A stretch of 64,000 nucleotides of DNA from Caballeronia sp. SEWSISQ10-4 2 (GTDB lineage Bacteria; Pseudomonadota; Gammaproteobacteria; Burkholderiales; Burkholderiaceae): assembly GCF_030464885.1 (NCBI RefSeq), contig NZ_JALPRJ010000044.1:1-64000 (forward strand), given 5' to 3'. A model generated the notes under the pieces. It worked only from the letters and a program-made list of their open reading frames with translations, was not told where the DNA came from and did no database searches. This document shows, in pieces, positions 43,859-55,001 of the stretch (positions are counted from its first letter, which is position 1; every line of letters starts with the position of its first letter). The position numbers and the translations under genes were made by a program.

Positions 43859-43951
43859 CCGATAAGGACATGGGCGGAGAGGCCGGCCTGGTGAGAATGG
43901 AGAACGGAGGATGGCAACGGGTCCGTTCAAGATGCGCCGGTATGCGCTTGC

Positions 43952-43965
43952 TTGATCTGCGTCAA
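43952..43965. promoter_or_regulatory. FNR-type box upstream of the universal stress protein
   Basis: TTGAT-CTGC-GTCAA matches the FNR consensus with one change. A plus-strand -10-like TAGACT (43987-43992) is 31 bp from its centre. Confidence 0.8.
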
Positions 43966-44095
43966 CGGAAAAAAAGCGCGAAGTCATAGACTTTTTGTAA
44001 GCGTCCGCGGATCTGGACAGATTCTGGACCAACTCCGGTTGCTTACTCAGTCACAGACTCACCGGCCCCCCAAGCCCACCAACGGAGTATTTGCG

Positions 44096-44935
44096 ATGAG
44101 CTACAAGAGCATTGTCGTTCAACTCGACATGAGCGCGCGCGCCCATCCCCGCCTCGAATATGCGATGCGTCTCGCCAGGCAGTTCGGCGCACACCTCACC
44201 GGCGTGTTCTCGGCATTCACCCCTGACCCGCGTTCCTTCTACATCATGGCCGGCGCGGCCGACTACTATGAAGCGCACCGCCAGTCCCGTCAGGAGCGCC
44301 ACGGCGCACTCGAGCGGATCTTTCACGCGGAATTGTTGCGGGCGGGCGTGACGGGGCAATGGATCGACCACCACGATTCCGCGAGCGAAGCGATCCCTCG
44401 CTATGCGCGCTACGCGGATCTGGTCGTGGCCGGACAGGACGATCCGGACGATCCGGAATCGTTTATCGCCGATCACTTCCCCGAAACGCTCGTCATGTCC
44501 GCGGGCCGGCCTGTGCTCTTCATTCCCTATACAGGCGTGTTTCCCACGCTCGGCGCGAATATCATGGTTGCGTGGAACGGCAGCCGCGAGTCGGCTCGTG
44601 CTGTCCACGATGCCCTGCCGCTGCTGCAGCGGGCCGAAAACGTCACCGTTGTCAGACTCAACGAACACAAAGACGAGCTGCGTGACAGCCGCATTCCGGG
44701 AGCCGACATCGCGCTCATGCTGGCGCGGCACGGCGTCAAGGCGGAAGTGGCGGCACTCGACGGTGTCGGCAACCTGCCGCTGGGCGACGTACTGCTTTCG
44801 CGCGCGTCAGACCTGGGCGCCGACCTCGTGGTCATGGGCGCGTATGGCCACTCGCGCTGGCAGGAACTCGTGATGGGCGGTGCGACGCGCGGCATGCTGG
44901 AGTCCATGACGGTGCCGGTTTTGATGTCGCATTGA
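44096..44935 (+). CDS. Tandem universal stress protein
   Basis: A 279-residue protein with two UspA domains. Domain 1 starts MSYKSIVVQLDMSARAHPRL. Domain 2 begins near residue 155 (NIMVAWNGSRESARAVHDALPLL) and has the ATP-binding motif VMGAYGHSRWQELVMGGATRGML (G-2x-G-9x-G(S/T)). It likely binds ATP and aids survival in stress. ATG 44096 has a GGAG ribosome site. An upstream FNR-type box suggests oxygen control. It is 28 bp before another Usp gene. Confidence 0.93.
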   Translation: MSYKSIVVQLDMSARAHPRLEYAMRLARQFGAHLTGVFSAFTPDPRSFYIMAGAADYYEAHRQSRQERHGALERIFHAELLRAGVTGQWIDHHDSASEAIPRYARYADLVVAGQDDPDDPESFIADHFPETLVMSAGRPVLFIPYTGVFPTLGANIMVAWNGSRESARAVHDALPLLQRAENVTVVRLNEHKDELRDSRIPGADIALMLARHGVKAEVAALDGVGNLPLGDVLLSRASDLGADLVVMGAYGHSRWQELVMGGATRGMLESMTVPVLMSH

Positions 44936-44963
44936 TGATCCGTTGAAGCCAAGGAGATTCTTC

Positions 44964-45437
44964 ATGTACGCCCGCATTCTTGTGCCGATCGACGGCAGCG
45001 AAACGTCGGCGCACGCCCTCGACGCCGCTTTGGAACTAGCCCGCGAACACGACGCGGAACTCAAGCCGATTTATGTGGTGGACGCACCGCAACTGATGTA
45101 TTCGGGGCCGGTCAGCGATCCTTCGGTCATCCGCGAAGCCTTGGTCAAGGAGGGCGAGCACGTGCTCGCCGACGCTACCGCGAAGATGCTGCGCGCGGGT
45201 GTCAAAGGCTCGACACGCGTCCTCGAAGTCGAACTTGTCGGTGACGACATCTCGCAGCAGATCACGGCCGCCGCGAAAGAGTTCGGCGCCGATCTTGTGG
45301 TCATGGGCACACACGGGCGGCGCGGATGGCGGCGGCTCGTGCTGGGCAGCGTCTCCGAGCGCTTCTTGCGGATTTCAACCCTGCCGGTGCTGCTGGTTCC
45401 GCTGAATTCCGCGGAAAAGAGGGACCTCGCGCGGTGA
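44964..45437 (+). CDS. Universal stress protein (single domain)
   Basis: A 157-residue UspA domain protein: MYARILVPIDGSETSAHALD at the N-terminus, and VMGTHGRRGWRRLVLGSVSERFLR as the nucleotide-binding loop, with a typical final STLPVLLVP. The ATG has AAGGAGATTC before it; a TTG 21 bp upstream is less likely. Likely in one operon with the tandem Usp. Confidence 0.94.
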   Translation: MYARILVPIDGSETSAHALDAALELAREHDAELKPIYVVDAPQLMYSGPVSDPSVIREALVKEGEHVLADATAKMLRAGVKGSTRVLEVELVGDDISQQITAAAKEFGADLVVMGTHGRRGWRRLVLGSVSERFLRISTLPVLLVPLNSAEKRDLAR

Positions 45438-45465
45438 GCATACCGGACGTTGCCGGCGCATCCTT

Positions 45466-45537
45466 ATGAGCGATAAGACTATCCTGATCCATCTCGATGC
45501 CCGAGCGAAGCCGCACGGCCTACCCAAACCGCGCTAG
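45466..45537 (+). pseudogene. Truncated universal stress protein start
   Basis: Twenty-three codons, MSDKTILIHLDARAKPHGLP..., ending at a TAG. It resembles the first residues of the tandem Usp at 44096 (MSYKSIVVQLDMSARAHPRL): same start, hydrophobic strand and LD/ARAxxH pattern. It seems to be the 5' stub of a deleted Usp gene. It ends inside the tail of the opposite-strand Usp gene. Confidence 0.5.
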
Positions 45538-45992
45538 GACGCCAGTGCCACGTCACGTTGATCGTCACGAACGGTGAGGACCGGAACATGACTCGATCGC
45601 AAAACCGTTTCCGCAACGCTGCCCAGCAGATGCCGGCGCACGGCACGCGGTCCATGCGCGCCCATCACGATGAGATCCGCTCCGAATGCCTGAGCAGCTT
45701 GCATGAGCGCACCGGGAACGCTCGCACCGTGCGCATCGATTATCTGGGTGACGCCACGTATCCGGTTTCGCGCGCAGAAGTCGCGCGCGTGATCGAGTTG
45801 CCGGCGTACGGTCACATCGACCGCTTCTGCTTCAACAACCCCAAGCGCGGAATCGCAAATAGACACGTCGTGCGAGACAACGCGCGCCACCATCAACATC
45901 GCATCGGCGGCCTGCGCCAGCTTGAGCGCCTCTTTGAGCGCAAGACGCGCGCTGAGGCTGCCGTCGAGAGCCACGAGAATTCGTTTGTACAA
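45534..45992 (-). CDS. Universal stress protein (single domain)
   Basis: A 152-residue Usp: MYKRILVALDGSLSARLALKE at the start, VMGAHGPRAVRRHLLGSVAETVLR as the ATP loop and SSHVPVLTVRD at the end. It is divergent from the histidine kinase at 46203, with an FNR-type box between them. Confidence 0.93.
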   Translation of the reverse strand: MYKRILVALDGSLSARLALKEALKLAQAADAMLMVARVVSHDVSICDSALGVVEAEAVDVTVRRQLDHARDFCARNRIRGVTQIIDAHGASVPGALMQAAQAFGADLIVMGAHGPRAVRRHLLGSVAETVLRSSHVPVLTVRDDQRDVALAS

Positions 45993-46060
45993 AATCTGCT
46001 CCCCGGATATCGTCTACGCTTTAGTAAGCTTCAGTGTCCGCGCACAGGTCCGCTCGCCGC

Positions 46061-46074
46061 TTGATCCACATCAA
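46061..46074. promoter_or_regulatory. Perfect FNR-type box between Usp and histidine kinase
   Basis: TTGAT-CCAC-ATCAA matches the FNR consensus in all ten bases. The -10 hexamers are weaker: a minus-strand GACACT about 32 bp from the centre is the best candidate for the Usp gene. Confidence 0.85.
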
Positions 46075-46202
46075 TTCACACTGTCGGCTGGCTCATGACA
46101 TGGAGCTTCACGTCTGCCCGCCGCACGGAACAGATCGAGAACGGCACGGGCTGTTCAGCGCAATCTCGGCCTCGCGCGTTTTTTTCCTTTCTCGGAGACA
46201 CC

Positions 46203-47489
46203 ATGTCCGGGCCACCCACCGCACGGCGTAACACGGCACCGCAGCGTAGCAATCGTCGACGGACTCGCTACGCCCGCGCAACTGGCATTGCCGGGATGGC
46301 CGGCGCCCTTCTGCTCGCCGCAAGCGCGGGCTCCATGGCGCGCAGGCGCAAGACGAAGGATCAAGTGCCCTCCACTCCGTCACCGCTTGGCGAAGCACGA
46401 TTGCTCGGCATCATCCGGTCGTCGATGGAAGCGATCATCACCATCGACGAAAACCAGCGTATCGTCATGTTCAATCCGATGGCCGAGCGTTTGTTCGACT
46501 GTCCGGCGGCAGAGGCGATCGGGACCTCGCTTGCCCGCTTCGTGCCCGAGCGTTTTCGCGCCGGGCACGCCGCGCACGTTCGTCAGTTCGGCGTGACCGG
46601 CGTGTCAGACCGGCAGATGGGCGGCCGGCGCATACTGTACGGCTTGCGCACGAATGGCGACGAGTTCCCGTTCGAAGCATCGATTTCTCAATTCGACGAC
46701 GAAGACGGCAAGCTTTACACGGTGATGTTGCGCGACATCAGCCCGCAAGTCGACGCAGAACGTTCGCTGCAGCACTCGCACGAGGAACTGCGGGAGCTCT
46801 CCGCGAACCTGCTGAACATCCGTGAAGAAGAAAAATCACGCATCGCGAGGGAATTGCATGACGACCTGGGCCAGCAACTGACCGCGCTGAAAATGGATAT
46901 ATCCTCACTCGAACTTGCACCCGGAACGGATGCAGAAGCGCGCGCGCAATTACGCGGCATGCAGCGCCTGATCGATGCGACCGTGGCCTCGATGCGCCGG
47001 ATTGCCGCCGACCTGCGGCCCGTGATGCTCGACGACCTAGGGCTGGTGCCGGCCATAGACTGGCTGGCGATCGACTTTACGAACCGATACGGTATCGACG
47101 TCGAGCGGCGGATCGACGCGAGGCATACCATTTTCAGCCGCGACGGCGCTACCGCCGTGTTCCGGATCGTGCAGGAGGCGCTCACCAACGTGGCGCGCCA
47201 TGCACAAGCCACGCACGTCGATCTGTCGTTGTATCTGGAAGAGGACCGCTGCATCCTGCGCATCGCTGACGACGGCATCGGCGCGCATGAGCGTGCCGAT
47301 GCCGGGCGCAAGTCGTTCGGCCTGATCGGCATACGCGAGCGGGCGCACCGGCTGGATGGTTCGGTCGCGATCGAGTCCGGTGCCGGAAAAGGCTTCACGT
47401 TGACCGTGACCTTCCCGCTGATCACCTTGCAACAGGACGGCCCTTTCTCCGACGATCCCGAGAACACCGAGGAAGAACCACTGCAATGA
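46203..47489 (+). CDS. PAS-domain sensor histidine kinase (HisKA_3 type), one predicted membrane segment
   Basis: A 428-residue kinase. After a basic start, a hydrophobic run (ATGIAGMAGALLLAASAGS) predicts one membrane segment or signal anchor, then a PAS domain (GIIRSSMEAIITIDENQRIVMFN, FDCPAAEAIG). The His motif is EEEKSRIARELHDDLGQQL, ATPase motifs include IVQEALTNVARHAQAT and ADDGIGAH. ATG 46203 has CGGAGACACC upstream; longer starts are less likely. Its stop overlaps the response regulator start by 4 bp, so these two are partners. It is homologous to the kinase at 41247. Confidence 0.93.
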   Translation: MSGPPTARRNTAPQRSNRRRTRYARATGIAGMAGALLLAASAGSMARRRKTKDQVPSTPSPLGEARLLGIIRSSMEAIITIDENQRIVMFNPMAERLFDCPAAEAIGTSLARFVPERFRAGHAAHVRQFGVTGVSDRQMGGRRILYGLRTNGDEFPFEASISQFDDEDGKLYTVMLRDISPQVDAERSLQHSHEELRELSANLLNIREEEKSRIARELHDDLGQQLTALKMDISSLELAPGTDAEARAQLRGMQRLIDATVASMRRIAADLRPVMLDDLGLVPAIDWLAIDFTNRYGIDVERRIDARHTIFSRDGATAVFRIVQEALTNVARHAQATHVDLSLYLEEDRCILRIADDGIGAHERADAGRKSFGLIGIRERAHRLDGSVAIESGAGKGFTLTVTFPLITLQQDGPFSDDPENTEEEPLQ

Positions 47490-48133
47490 CCCGAGTATTG
47501 ATCGCCGATGACCACGCCCTCGTGCGCGACGGACTGCGCCATATCCTGCGCAGCGCGAGCGGCCTGGAGGTGGCTGGCGAAGCCAGCGACGGCGCCACCA
47601 CCATTGCCATGATCCGCGCCACCGCGGCAGACGTGCTGGTGCTCGACTTGTCGATGCCGGGCAGGAACGGGGTCGAACTGCTCAAACAGATCAAGGACGA
47701 AAAACCGGCGCTGCGCATTCTCGTCTTGACGATGCATGCGGAACAGCAATATGCGGTGCGCGCGTTCAAGGCAGGGGCGTCAGGTTATCTGACCAAGGAA
47801 AGCGCGAGCGCTGAACTCGTCACAGCCGTCAGCAAGGTCGCCGCGGGCGGGGTGTACGTCAGCCTGGCCATGGCCGAGCGGCTCGCACAAAGCTTGAATG
47901 AACCGGCCGATGATCTGCCGCACCAGCGACTTTCCGACCGCGAATTCGAAGTCTTTCGACGGATCGCGGCGGGCGAAACGATCACGCAAATCGCGCAGGC
48001 GCTGTCGGTCAGCGCCAAGACAGTCAGCACATACAAGACCCGCATCCTCGAGAAAATGCAGATGCCGCACGAAACGGCCCTGGTCCGCTACGCAATGCGG
48101 CACAAGCTCTTCGACGACGACTGCGACGACTGA
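47486..48133 (+). CDS. NarL/FixJ-family response regulator
   Basis: A 215-residue response regulator. The receiver has acidic DD near residue 9 (IADDHALVRDGL), the phospho-acceptor Asp in VLVLDLSMPG, and Lys in YLTKESASAEL. The C-terminal LuxR-type HTH is LSDREFEVFRRIAAGETITQIAQALSVSAKTVSTYKTRI. Phosphorylation by the overlapping kinase should turn on DNA binding. Its target promoters are unknown but the neighbouring stress genes are candidates. Confidence 0.95.
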   Translation: MTRVLIADDHALVRDGLRHILRSASGLEVAGEASDGATTIAMIRATAADVLVLDLSMPGRNGVELLKQIKDEKPALRILVLTMHAEQQYAVRAFKAGASGYLTKESASAELVTAVSKVAAGGVYVSLAMAERLAQSLNEPADDLPHQRLSDREFEVFRRIAAGETITQIAQALSVSAKTVSTYKTRILEKMQMPHETALVRYAMRHKLFDDDCDD

Positions 48134-48290
48134 TAAGCCTCATACGCTTGCGCCCCTCTCGCGCTGCCCGCGTGTAGTCCGATCCCTACACAGCTTCTCA
48201 AACCCCTACATCACGTCTGGCCGCCCGCCGATTTTATTTTGAGATAGCCAGGAAGATACTTTCAGGCATGAACTCAAACGGTTGCCCGCC

Positions 48291-48701
48291 ATGCTGAAGA
48301 TCTTCCTTGTCGATGACTCCGGCCTTGTGCGTCGCCGTCTCTCTACCCTGATTAGCGCGCTGGCCGGCGTGGTGATCGTCGGCGAGTCGGAAGAAGCCGA
48401 CACCGCGCTAGGGTGCATCCACATGACCCGCGCCGACCTCGTGATCGTTGACCCGCATCTGGCAGGAGGCAACGGCATGGAGATTGTCGAGTCGCTGGCA
48501 CGCGCCACCCCGCCCGTCCTTACCATGGTGTTGACCAACCATTCGGGACCGGCGTTTCGTGCCGCCTGCCGCCGCGCCGGTGCGGACTATTTTTTCGACA
48601 AGACCTGCGAATACGAACTGGCCCGCGACACGATCGAGCGATTGGCCAATGGATTGACCGATAAGCCCTGCGCCGAGCCGACGCCATGCGAGCCAGCATG
48701 A
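48291..48701 (+). CDS. Stand-alone receiver-domain response regulator
   Basis: A 136-residue protein consisting of a receiver domain only: VDDSGLVRRRL with acidic pair, acceptor Asp in LVIVDPHLAGG, Lys in FFDKTCEYEL. It lacks any DNA-binding or enzyme domain. I prefer the ATG at 48291 (MLKIFLVDDS) over a TTG at 48282; ribosome site is weak for both. It may divert or fine-tune the phosphate flow between the two kinases. It lies between the NarL-type regulator and the FNR gene. Confidence 0.88.
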   Translation: MLKIFLVDDSGLVRRRLSTLISALAGVVIVGESEEADTALGCIHMTRADLVIVDPHLAGGNGMEIVESLARATPPVLTMVLTNHSGPAFRAACRRAGADYFFDKTCEYELARDTIERLANGLTDKPCAEPTPCEPA

Positions 48702-48773
48702 CGAACCCGCTCTCAACCCGCACAGCTCGCCAAGCCCCCATTCACTGATCACCCGGCTCTTCTGGAGACAGGC

Positions 48774-49559
48774 ATGACCTCAGCTACCGCTTGCGCGTCC
48801 GCAGCTTCGAACGTGGCGCCTTCTACTTATATGGCCCACGCGGCCAGCATGAATTCGCCGCCGGCGGCTACCCGCCCGGACACGAACTGCTCCGCTTGTT
48901 CCTTGCATTCCATCTGCATGCCGTCTCAGTTGAGCGCGACCGAACTGGCCCGGCTCGATGCCATTGTCTGCTCCACGCGGCTGGTACGGCGCGGTGAGAC
49001 GCTGTACCGCGCCGGCGATGCGTTCAAAAGCATCTACGCCGTGCGGGTCGGCTGCTTCAAGACCGTCATCACGCATCGCGACGGCCACGAGCAGGTCACC
49101 GGGTTTCATATCGCGGGCGAACCGCTGGGACTCGACGGCGTATGCTCCGATGAACAGAATTGCGACGCGATCGCGCTCGAGGACAGCAAGGTGTGCGTCA
49201 TCCCGTTCGACTTGCTCGAGGATCTGTGCCACGACGTGAAAGCCATGCAGCAGCATGTGCATCGCATGATGAGCGGCGAAATCGTGCGTGAATCGGGACT
49301 CATGATGATGCTCGGCACCATGACCGCCCAGCAGCGCGTCGCTGCGTTCCTGATCAATCTTTCGTCCAGGATGAAAATACGGGGCTACTCCGCCGCGCAA
49401 TTCAACCTGCGCATGACGCGGGAAGAGATCGGCAGCTATCTCGGGCTGAAACTCGAAACCGTGAGCCGGATGTTCTCGAAGCTGCAGAAAGCAGGTGTTA
49501 TCGACACAAACGGCAAGCAAGTACATATTCTCGACAGCGAGAAGCTCGCTGGGGTCTGA
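48774..49559 (+). CDS. fnr: FNR-type [4Fe-4S] oxygen-sensing Crp/Fnr regulator
   Basis: A 261-residue regulator. Cys39, Cys42 and Cys48 (CSACSLHSIC) keep the Cx2Cx5C spacing of Escherichia coli FNR, and Cys141 in SKVCVIPF matches its fourth ligand, so it can hold an oxygen-sensitive [4Fe-4S] cluster. The effector/beta-roll portion has TVITHRDGHEQVTGFHIAGEPLGLDG. The recognition helix ETVSRMFSKLQ belongs to the group that reads TTGAT-N4-ATCAA. Five such boxes lie in the surrounding promoters. The N-terminus is longer than in E. coli by about 20 residues, with an A/S/P-rich extension. Ribosome site GGAGAC. Confidence 0.95.
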   Translation: MTSATACASAASNVAPSTYMAHAASMNSPPAATRPDTNCSACSLHSICMPSQLSATELARLDAIVCSTRLVRRGETLYRAGDAFKSIYAVRVGCFKTVITHRDGHEQVTGFHIAGEPLGLDGVCSDEQNCDAIALEDSKVCVIPFDLLEDLCHDVKAMQQHVHRMMSGEIVRESGLMMMLGTMTAQQRVAAFLINLSSRMKIRGYSAAQFNLRMTREEIGSYLGLKLETVSRMFSKLQKAGVIDTNGKQVHILDSEKLAGV

Positions 49560-49572
49560 TCGAAGCGCACAC

Positions 49573-50322
49573 ATGCCCATAGAGTATCTGCGAAGTTTCA
49601 CCCGGCCGGAGCGCACCGACCAGAATAACCGGCGCCTTGGACGCTGGCTTGCGTTTATCGCGGGCGCGGCCAACGCTGGCGGCTTTCTGGCCGTCGGGCA
49701 GTACACCTCGCATATGTCGGGGATCGTGTCGGCACTCGCCGATAACCTCTCGGTAGGCGAGATCGGTCTCGTGGTCGCAGGATTCAGTTCGCTCGCGGCG
49801 TTCATGGCCGGCGCCGCCACCTCCGCGATCATGATCAACTGGGGCCGGCGGCGCCGCGCACAAAGCGAATACGCGCTGCCGTTGATATTGGAAGCCGTGC
49901 TACTGCTTGTCTTCGGTCTGCTCGGCTCGAATCTGGAAAACAACCGGATCCTGTTCGTGCCCGCTACCGTGGCGTTGCTGTGCTACGTGATGGGCCTGCA
50001 GAACGCGATGATCACGAAGATCTCCAAAGCCGAGATCCGCACCACGCACGTGACCGGCCTCGTCACGGATATCGGCATCGAACTCGGCAAACTATTCTAT
50101 TGGAACGTGTCGGAGTCAGGGCACGGTATTGTCGTTGTCAAGGCAGACCGGTCGAGGCTCCGGCTCCTGGCATCGCTGCTCGGCATGTTTTTTATCGGCG
50201 GCCTCGCAGGCGCGCTGGGCTTCAAGTATGTGGGTTTTATATCGACCCTGCCGCTTTCGGCAATGCTGGTCGTACTGGCGGTCGTGCCGCTGATGGACGA
50301 TCTGGTAGGCCAGCGCCGGTAG
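49573..50322 (+). CDS. DUF1275 (YoaK-type) membrane protein
   Basis: A 249-residue integral membrane protein with about six hydrophobic segments, starting LAFIAGAANAGGFLAVGQYTSHMSG, the signature of the DUF1275/YoaK family. KAEIRTTHVTGLVTDIGIELGK is the second conserved segment. Function of the family is unknown; some members appear in sulfonate or stress loci. The gene starts 13 bp after the FNR stop and is probably cotranscribed with it. Start at 49573 (MPIEYLRSFT), because the longer frame overlaps FNR. Confidence 0.88.
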   Translation: MPIEYLRSFTRPERTDQNNRRLGRWLAFIAGAANAGGFLAVGQYTSHMSGIVSALADNLSVGEIGLVVAGFSSLAAFMAGAATSAIMINWGRRRRAQSEYALPLILEAVLLLVFGLLGSNLENNRILFVPATVALLCYVMGLQNAMITKISKAEIRTTHVTGLVTDIGIELGKLFYWNVSESGHGIVVVKADRSRLRLLASLLGMFFIGGLAGALGFKYVGFISTLPLSAMLVVLAVVPLMDDLVGQRR

Positions 50323-50370
50323 CAGTCTGAGCGCTTGGCCGAGCTTGGCGGTTGCGTCTGTCCTGCCTGT

Positions 50371-50384
50371 TTGACTTGTATCAA
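50371..50384. promoter_or_regulatory. FNR-type box upstream of acetyl-CoA synthetase
   Basis: TTGAC-TTGT-ATCAA matches the FNR consensus with one change. A -10-like CATAGT (50407-50412) is 32 bp from its centre. The acs start is 190 bp downstream, leaving room for a long leader. Confidence 0.75.
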
Positions 50385-50574
50385 AGCGATATCCATTGGA
50401 CAAACGCATAGTCGGCTAACGGCTGCGCCTTTTCGACAAGCGCCGGCCGCGCGCAGCCGGTGCACTCCCTGACGCGGACACTACGCGGGCTGGATCCATT
50501 CGGGCCATCAAGAGCCCTTCCCCAAGCGACGATCCCTGCTGGCTCGCCGACCTCACGATTAAAGCGAGGAGACT

Positions 50575-52548
50575 ATGTCTACCATCGAAACGAGCCCTCA
50601 CGTCCCTGCTCAGGACATTCCTTTGGCAAGCCATGCCATGATTGAGAGCATGGAGGCTTACCGCGCGCTCGTGGCTGAGGCCGCGCAGGATCACGAAGCC
50701 TTCTGGGCGCGGCTTGCCCGCGAGCACCTGAGCTGGCGCCGTCCGTTCACGCAGATTCTCGACGACAAGAATGCGCCGTTCTACAAGTGGTTCGAGGACG
50801 GGGAACTGAACGCGTCGTACAACTGCCTCGACCGCAATCTGGCCAGCGGCAACGCGAACAAAACCGCGATCATTTTCGAGTCGGACGACGGCCGGGTTTC
50901 GACCGTCACCTATCAGGCGCTGTATCACCGGGTATGCCGGCTCGCCAACGCGCTGCGCGCTCGCGGCGTGAAGAAAGGCGACCGGGTAGTCATCTATCTG
51001 CCGATGTCGGTCGAAGGTGTTGTCGCGATGCAAGCATGCGCGCGTATTGGTGCACCGCATTGCGTCGTGTTCGGCGGGTTTTCCGCGAAGTCGCTTCATG
51101 AGCGGATAACGAACGTTGGCGCTGTGGCGATCATTACGGCGGACGAACAGGTTCGCGCCGGCAAGACCTTGCCGCTGAAGAGCATTGTTGACGAGGCGCT
51201 GGCGATGGGCGGCACCGACGCCGTCAAGACCGTCGTCATCTACCGGCGCACGGGCGGCCGGATTCCATGGATCGGCGGCCGCGATAATTGGCTGCACGAG
51301 CTGGAGCACGCGCAGCCGGACACCTGCGAGCCCGAATGGGTGAGCGCCGAGCATCCGCTGTTCGTGTTGTACACGTCGGGCTCCACCGGCGCGCCGAAGG
51401 GCGTGCAGCACAGTACGGGCGGCTATTTGCTGTGGGCCGCCGTCACCATGAAGTGGACCTTCGACATCAAGCCGGACGATGTCTTCTGGTGTACCGCGGA
51501 CATCGGCTGGATCACGGGGCATACGTACATCTGCTATGGGCCGACTGCCGTCGGTGCGACCCAGGTCATTTTCGAGGGCGTGCCGACTTACCCGAACGCG
51601 GGCCGCTTCTGGGACATGATCCAGCGCCACAAGGTGACGATTTTCTACACCGCGCCCACGGCCATCCGGTCTCTGATCAAGAGCGCTGACGCGGACCGCG
51701 CGGTGCATCCCGGGAGCTACGACCTGAGCACGCTGCGTATCCTCGGCACGGTCGGCGAACCAATCAACCCGAGCGCCTGGACGTGGTATGCAGAGCATGT
51801 CGGCGGCGGCAAGTGCCCCGTCCTCGACACGTTCTGGCAGACCGAAACAGGCGGTCACATGATCACGCCGTTGCCGGGTATTACCCCGCTCGTGCCGGGA
51901 TCGTGCACGCTGCCGCTGCCTGGCATAGATGCCGCGATCGTCGATGAAACCGGCCAGGAGGTACCGAACGGGCAAGGCGGCGTGCTGGTCATCAGAAAGC
52001 CCTGGCCTTCGATGATCCGCACCGTATGGGGCAACCCGGAGCGCTTTCGAAAGGGTTATTACCCCGACGAACTGGGCGGCAATCTGTATCTCGCCGGAGA
52101 TGGCGCGATTCGCGATCCCGGCACGGGTTATTTCACGATCACCGGCCGTGTTGACGATGTGCTGAATGTATCGGGACACCGGATGGGCACGATGGAAATC
52201 GAGTCGGCGCTGGCGGCCTGCCCGTTGGTCGCGGAAGCGGCGGTCGTCGGACGGCCGGACGAAACCTTCGGCGAAGCCATCGTTGCATTCGTTGTGCTGA
52301 AGGGTGAACGACCTGTCGGCGCCGACATAAAACGCGTGGCCGACGAGTTGCGCGCGTGGGTCGGCAAGGAGATCGGCCCGATTGCAAAACCGAAAGAGAT
52401 CCGCTTCGGCGACGCGATGCCAAAGACGCGCTCCGGGAAGGTCGTGCGCCGCCTGTTGCGCTCGGTCGCGAAGGGCGAAACGATCTCGCAAGACACGTCG
52501 ACAGTCGAAAATCCGGACGTGATCGCGCAGTTCGCCGATCCCTCGTAA
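50575..52548 (+). CDS. acs: Acetyl-CoA synthetase
   Basis: A 657-residue AMP-forming acetyl-CoA synthetase. The P-loop-like [16 protein letters not shown], the hinge/adenylate motif FWQTETGG, and the C-terminal [14 protein letters not shown] with the acetylatable Lys are all present. Acetate is activated to acetyl-CoA with ATP and CoA. The ATG has GAGGAGACT upstream, the length is standard (~650). It is followed by the N-ATPase operon in the same orientation (103 bp gap, no clear terminator). Confidence 0.96.
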   Translation: MSTIETSPHVPAQDIPLASHAMIESMEAYRALVAEAAQDHEAFWARLAREHLSWRRPFTQILDDKNAPFYKWFEDGELNASYNCLDRNLASGNANKTAIIFESDDGRVSTVTYQALYHRVCRLANALRARGVKKGDRVVIYLPMSVEGVVAMQACARIGAPHCVVFGGFSAKSLHERITNVGAVAIITADEQVRAGKTLPLKSIVDEALAMGGTDAVKTVVIYRRTGGRIPWIGGRDNWLHELEHAQPDTCEPEWVSAEHPLFVLYTSGSTGAPKGVQHSTGGYLLWAAVTMKWTFDIKPDDVFWCTADIGWITGHTYICYGPTAVGATQVIFEGVPTYPNAGRFWDMIQRHKVTIFYTAPTAIRSLIKSADADRAVHPGSYDLSTLRILGTVGEPINPSAWTWYAEHVGGGKCPVLDTFWQTETGGHMITPLPGITPLVPGSCTLPLPGIDAAIVDETGQEVPNGQGGVLVIRKPWPSMIRTVWGNPERFRKGYYPDELGGNLYLAGDGAIRDPGTGYFTITGRVDDVLNVSGHRMGTMEIESALAACPLVAEAAVVGRPDETFGEAIVAFVVLKGERPVGADIKRVADELRAWVGKEIGPIAKPKEIRFGDAMPKTRSGKVVRRLLRSVAKGETISQDTSTVENPDVIAQFADPS

Positions 52549-52618
52549 CGCACCTGACTCAAGCTGCCGCGTGCACTTCATGTTCACGACGAGCCAATGG
52601 ATGCATGCCCCTTTTTAG

Positions 52619-54657
<2,039 letters not shown>

Positions 54658-54665
54658 GCCGAACC

Positions 54666-55001
54666 ATGACACAGCCCTCACCTGACGACATCGATCCCAA
54701 GCGCGACGCTGAACCTGACACCGACCGCATGGCCCGCGTTGCCCGGCAAGCGGTACAGCGCGAACGCCAGGCGCAGGAAGAACCGGAACCATCGCTCGGT
54801 GCCCGTCTCGGTCAGATCGGCATTCTCGGTTGGACCATCGTCGTGCCGACGCTGCTTGGGCTCGTGCTTGGCCACTGGCTCGACCGGTACTTCAACACCG
54901 GCGTGTTTTTCTCCGCTCCGTTGCTGATGGCCGGTGCGGCTATCGGTCTGTGGTCGGCATGGAAATGGATGCATCGGCAAACCCGGAGTGACCGGCAATG
55001 A
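54666..55001 (+). CDS. atpQ: N-ATPase AtpQ (AtpI/AtpZ-like membrane subunit)
   Basis: A 111-residue small membrane protein. A charged N-terminal region (~45 residues) precedes two hydrophobic helices (ILGWTIVVPTLLGLVLGHWL and FFSAPLLMAGAAIGLW). It is a characteristic third gene of N-ATPase operons. It probably helps assemble the c-ring. Its stop overlaps atpR by 4 bp. Confidence 0.9.
   Translation: MTQPSPDDIDPKRDAEPDTDRMARVARQAVQRERQAQEEPEPSLGARLGQIGILGWTIVVPTLLGLVLGHWLDRYFNTGVFFSAPLLMAGAAIGLWSAWKWMHRQTRSDRQ

Larger units (their letters stand above)
43775..44095. other. Divergent promoter region with two FNR-type boxes
   Basis: This 321-bp gap separates the alcohol dehydrogenase and the universal stress protein, transcribed away from each other. 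It contains one FNR-type box for each direction (listed separately), each with a -10-like hexamer at 30-31 bp. Confidence 0.75.

Noticed and set aside
50416-52587. 723-codon minus-strand frame opposite acs
   Set aside because: Its content is Arg/Asp/Gly-rich without domains, as expected from the antisense of a high-GC gene; acs on the other strand has all motifs.
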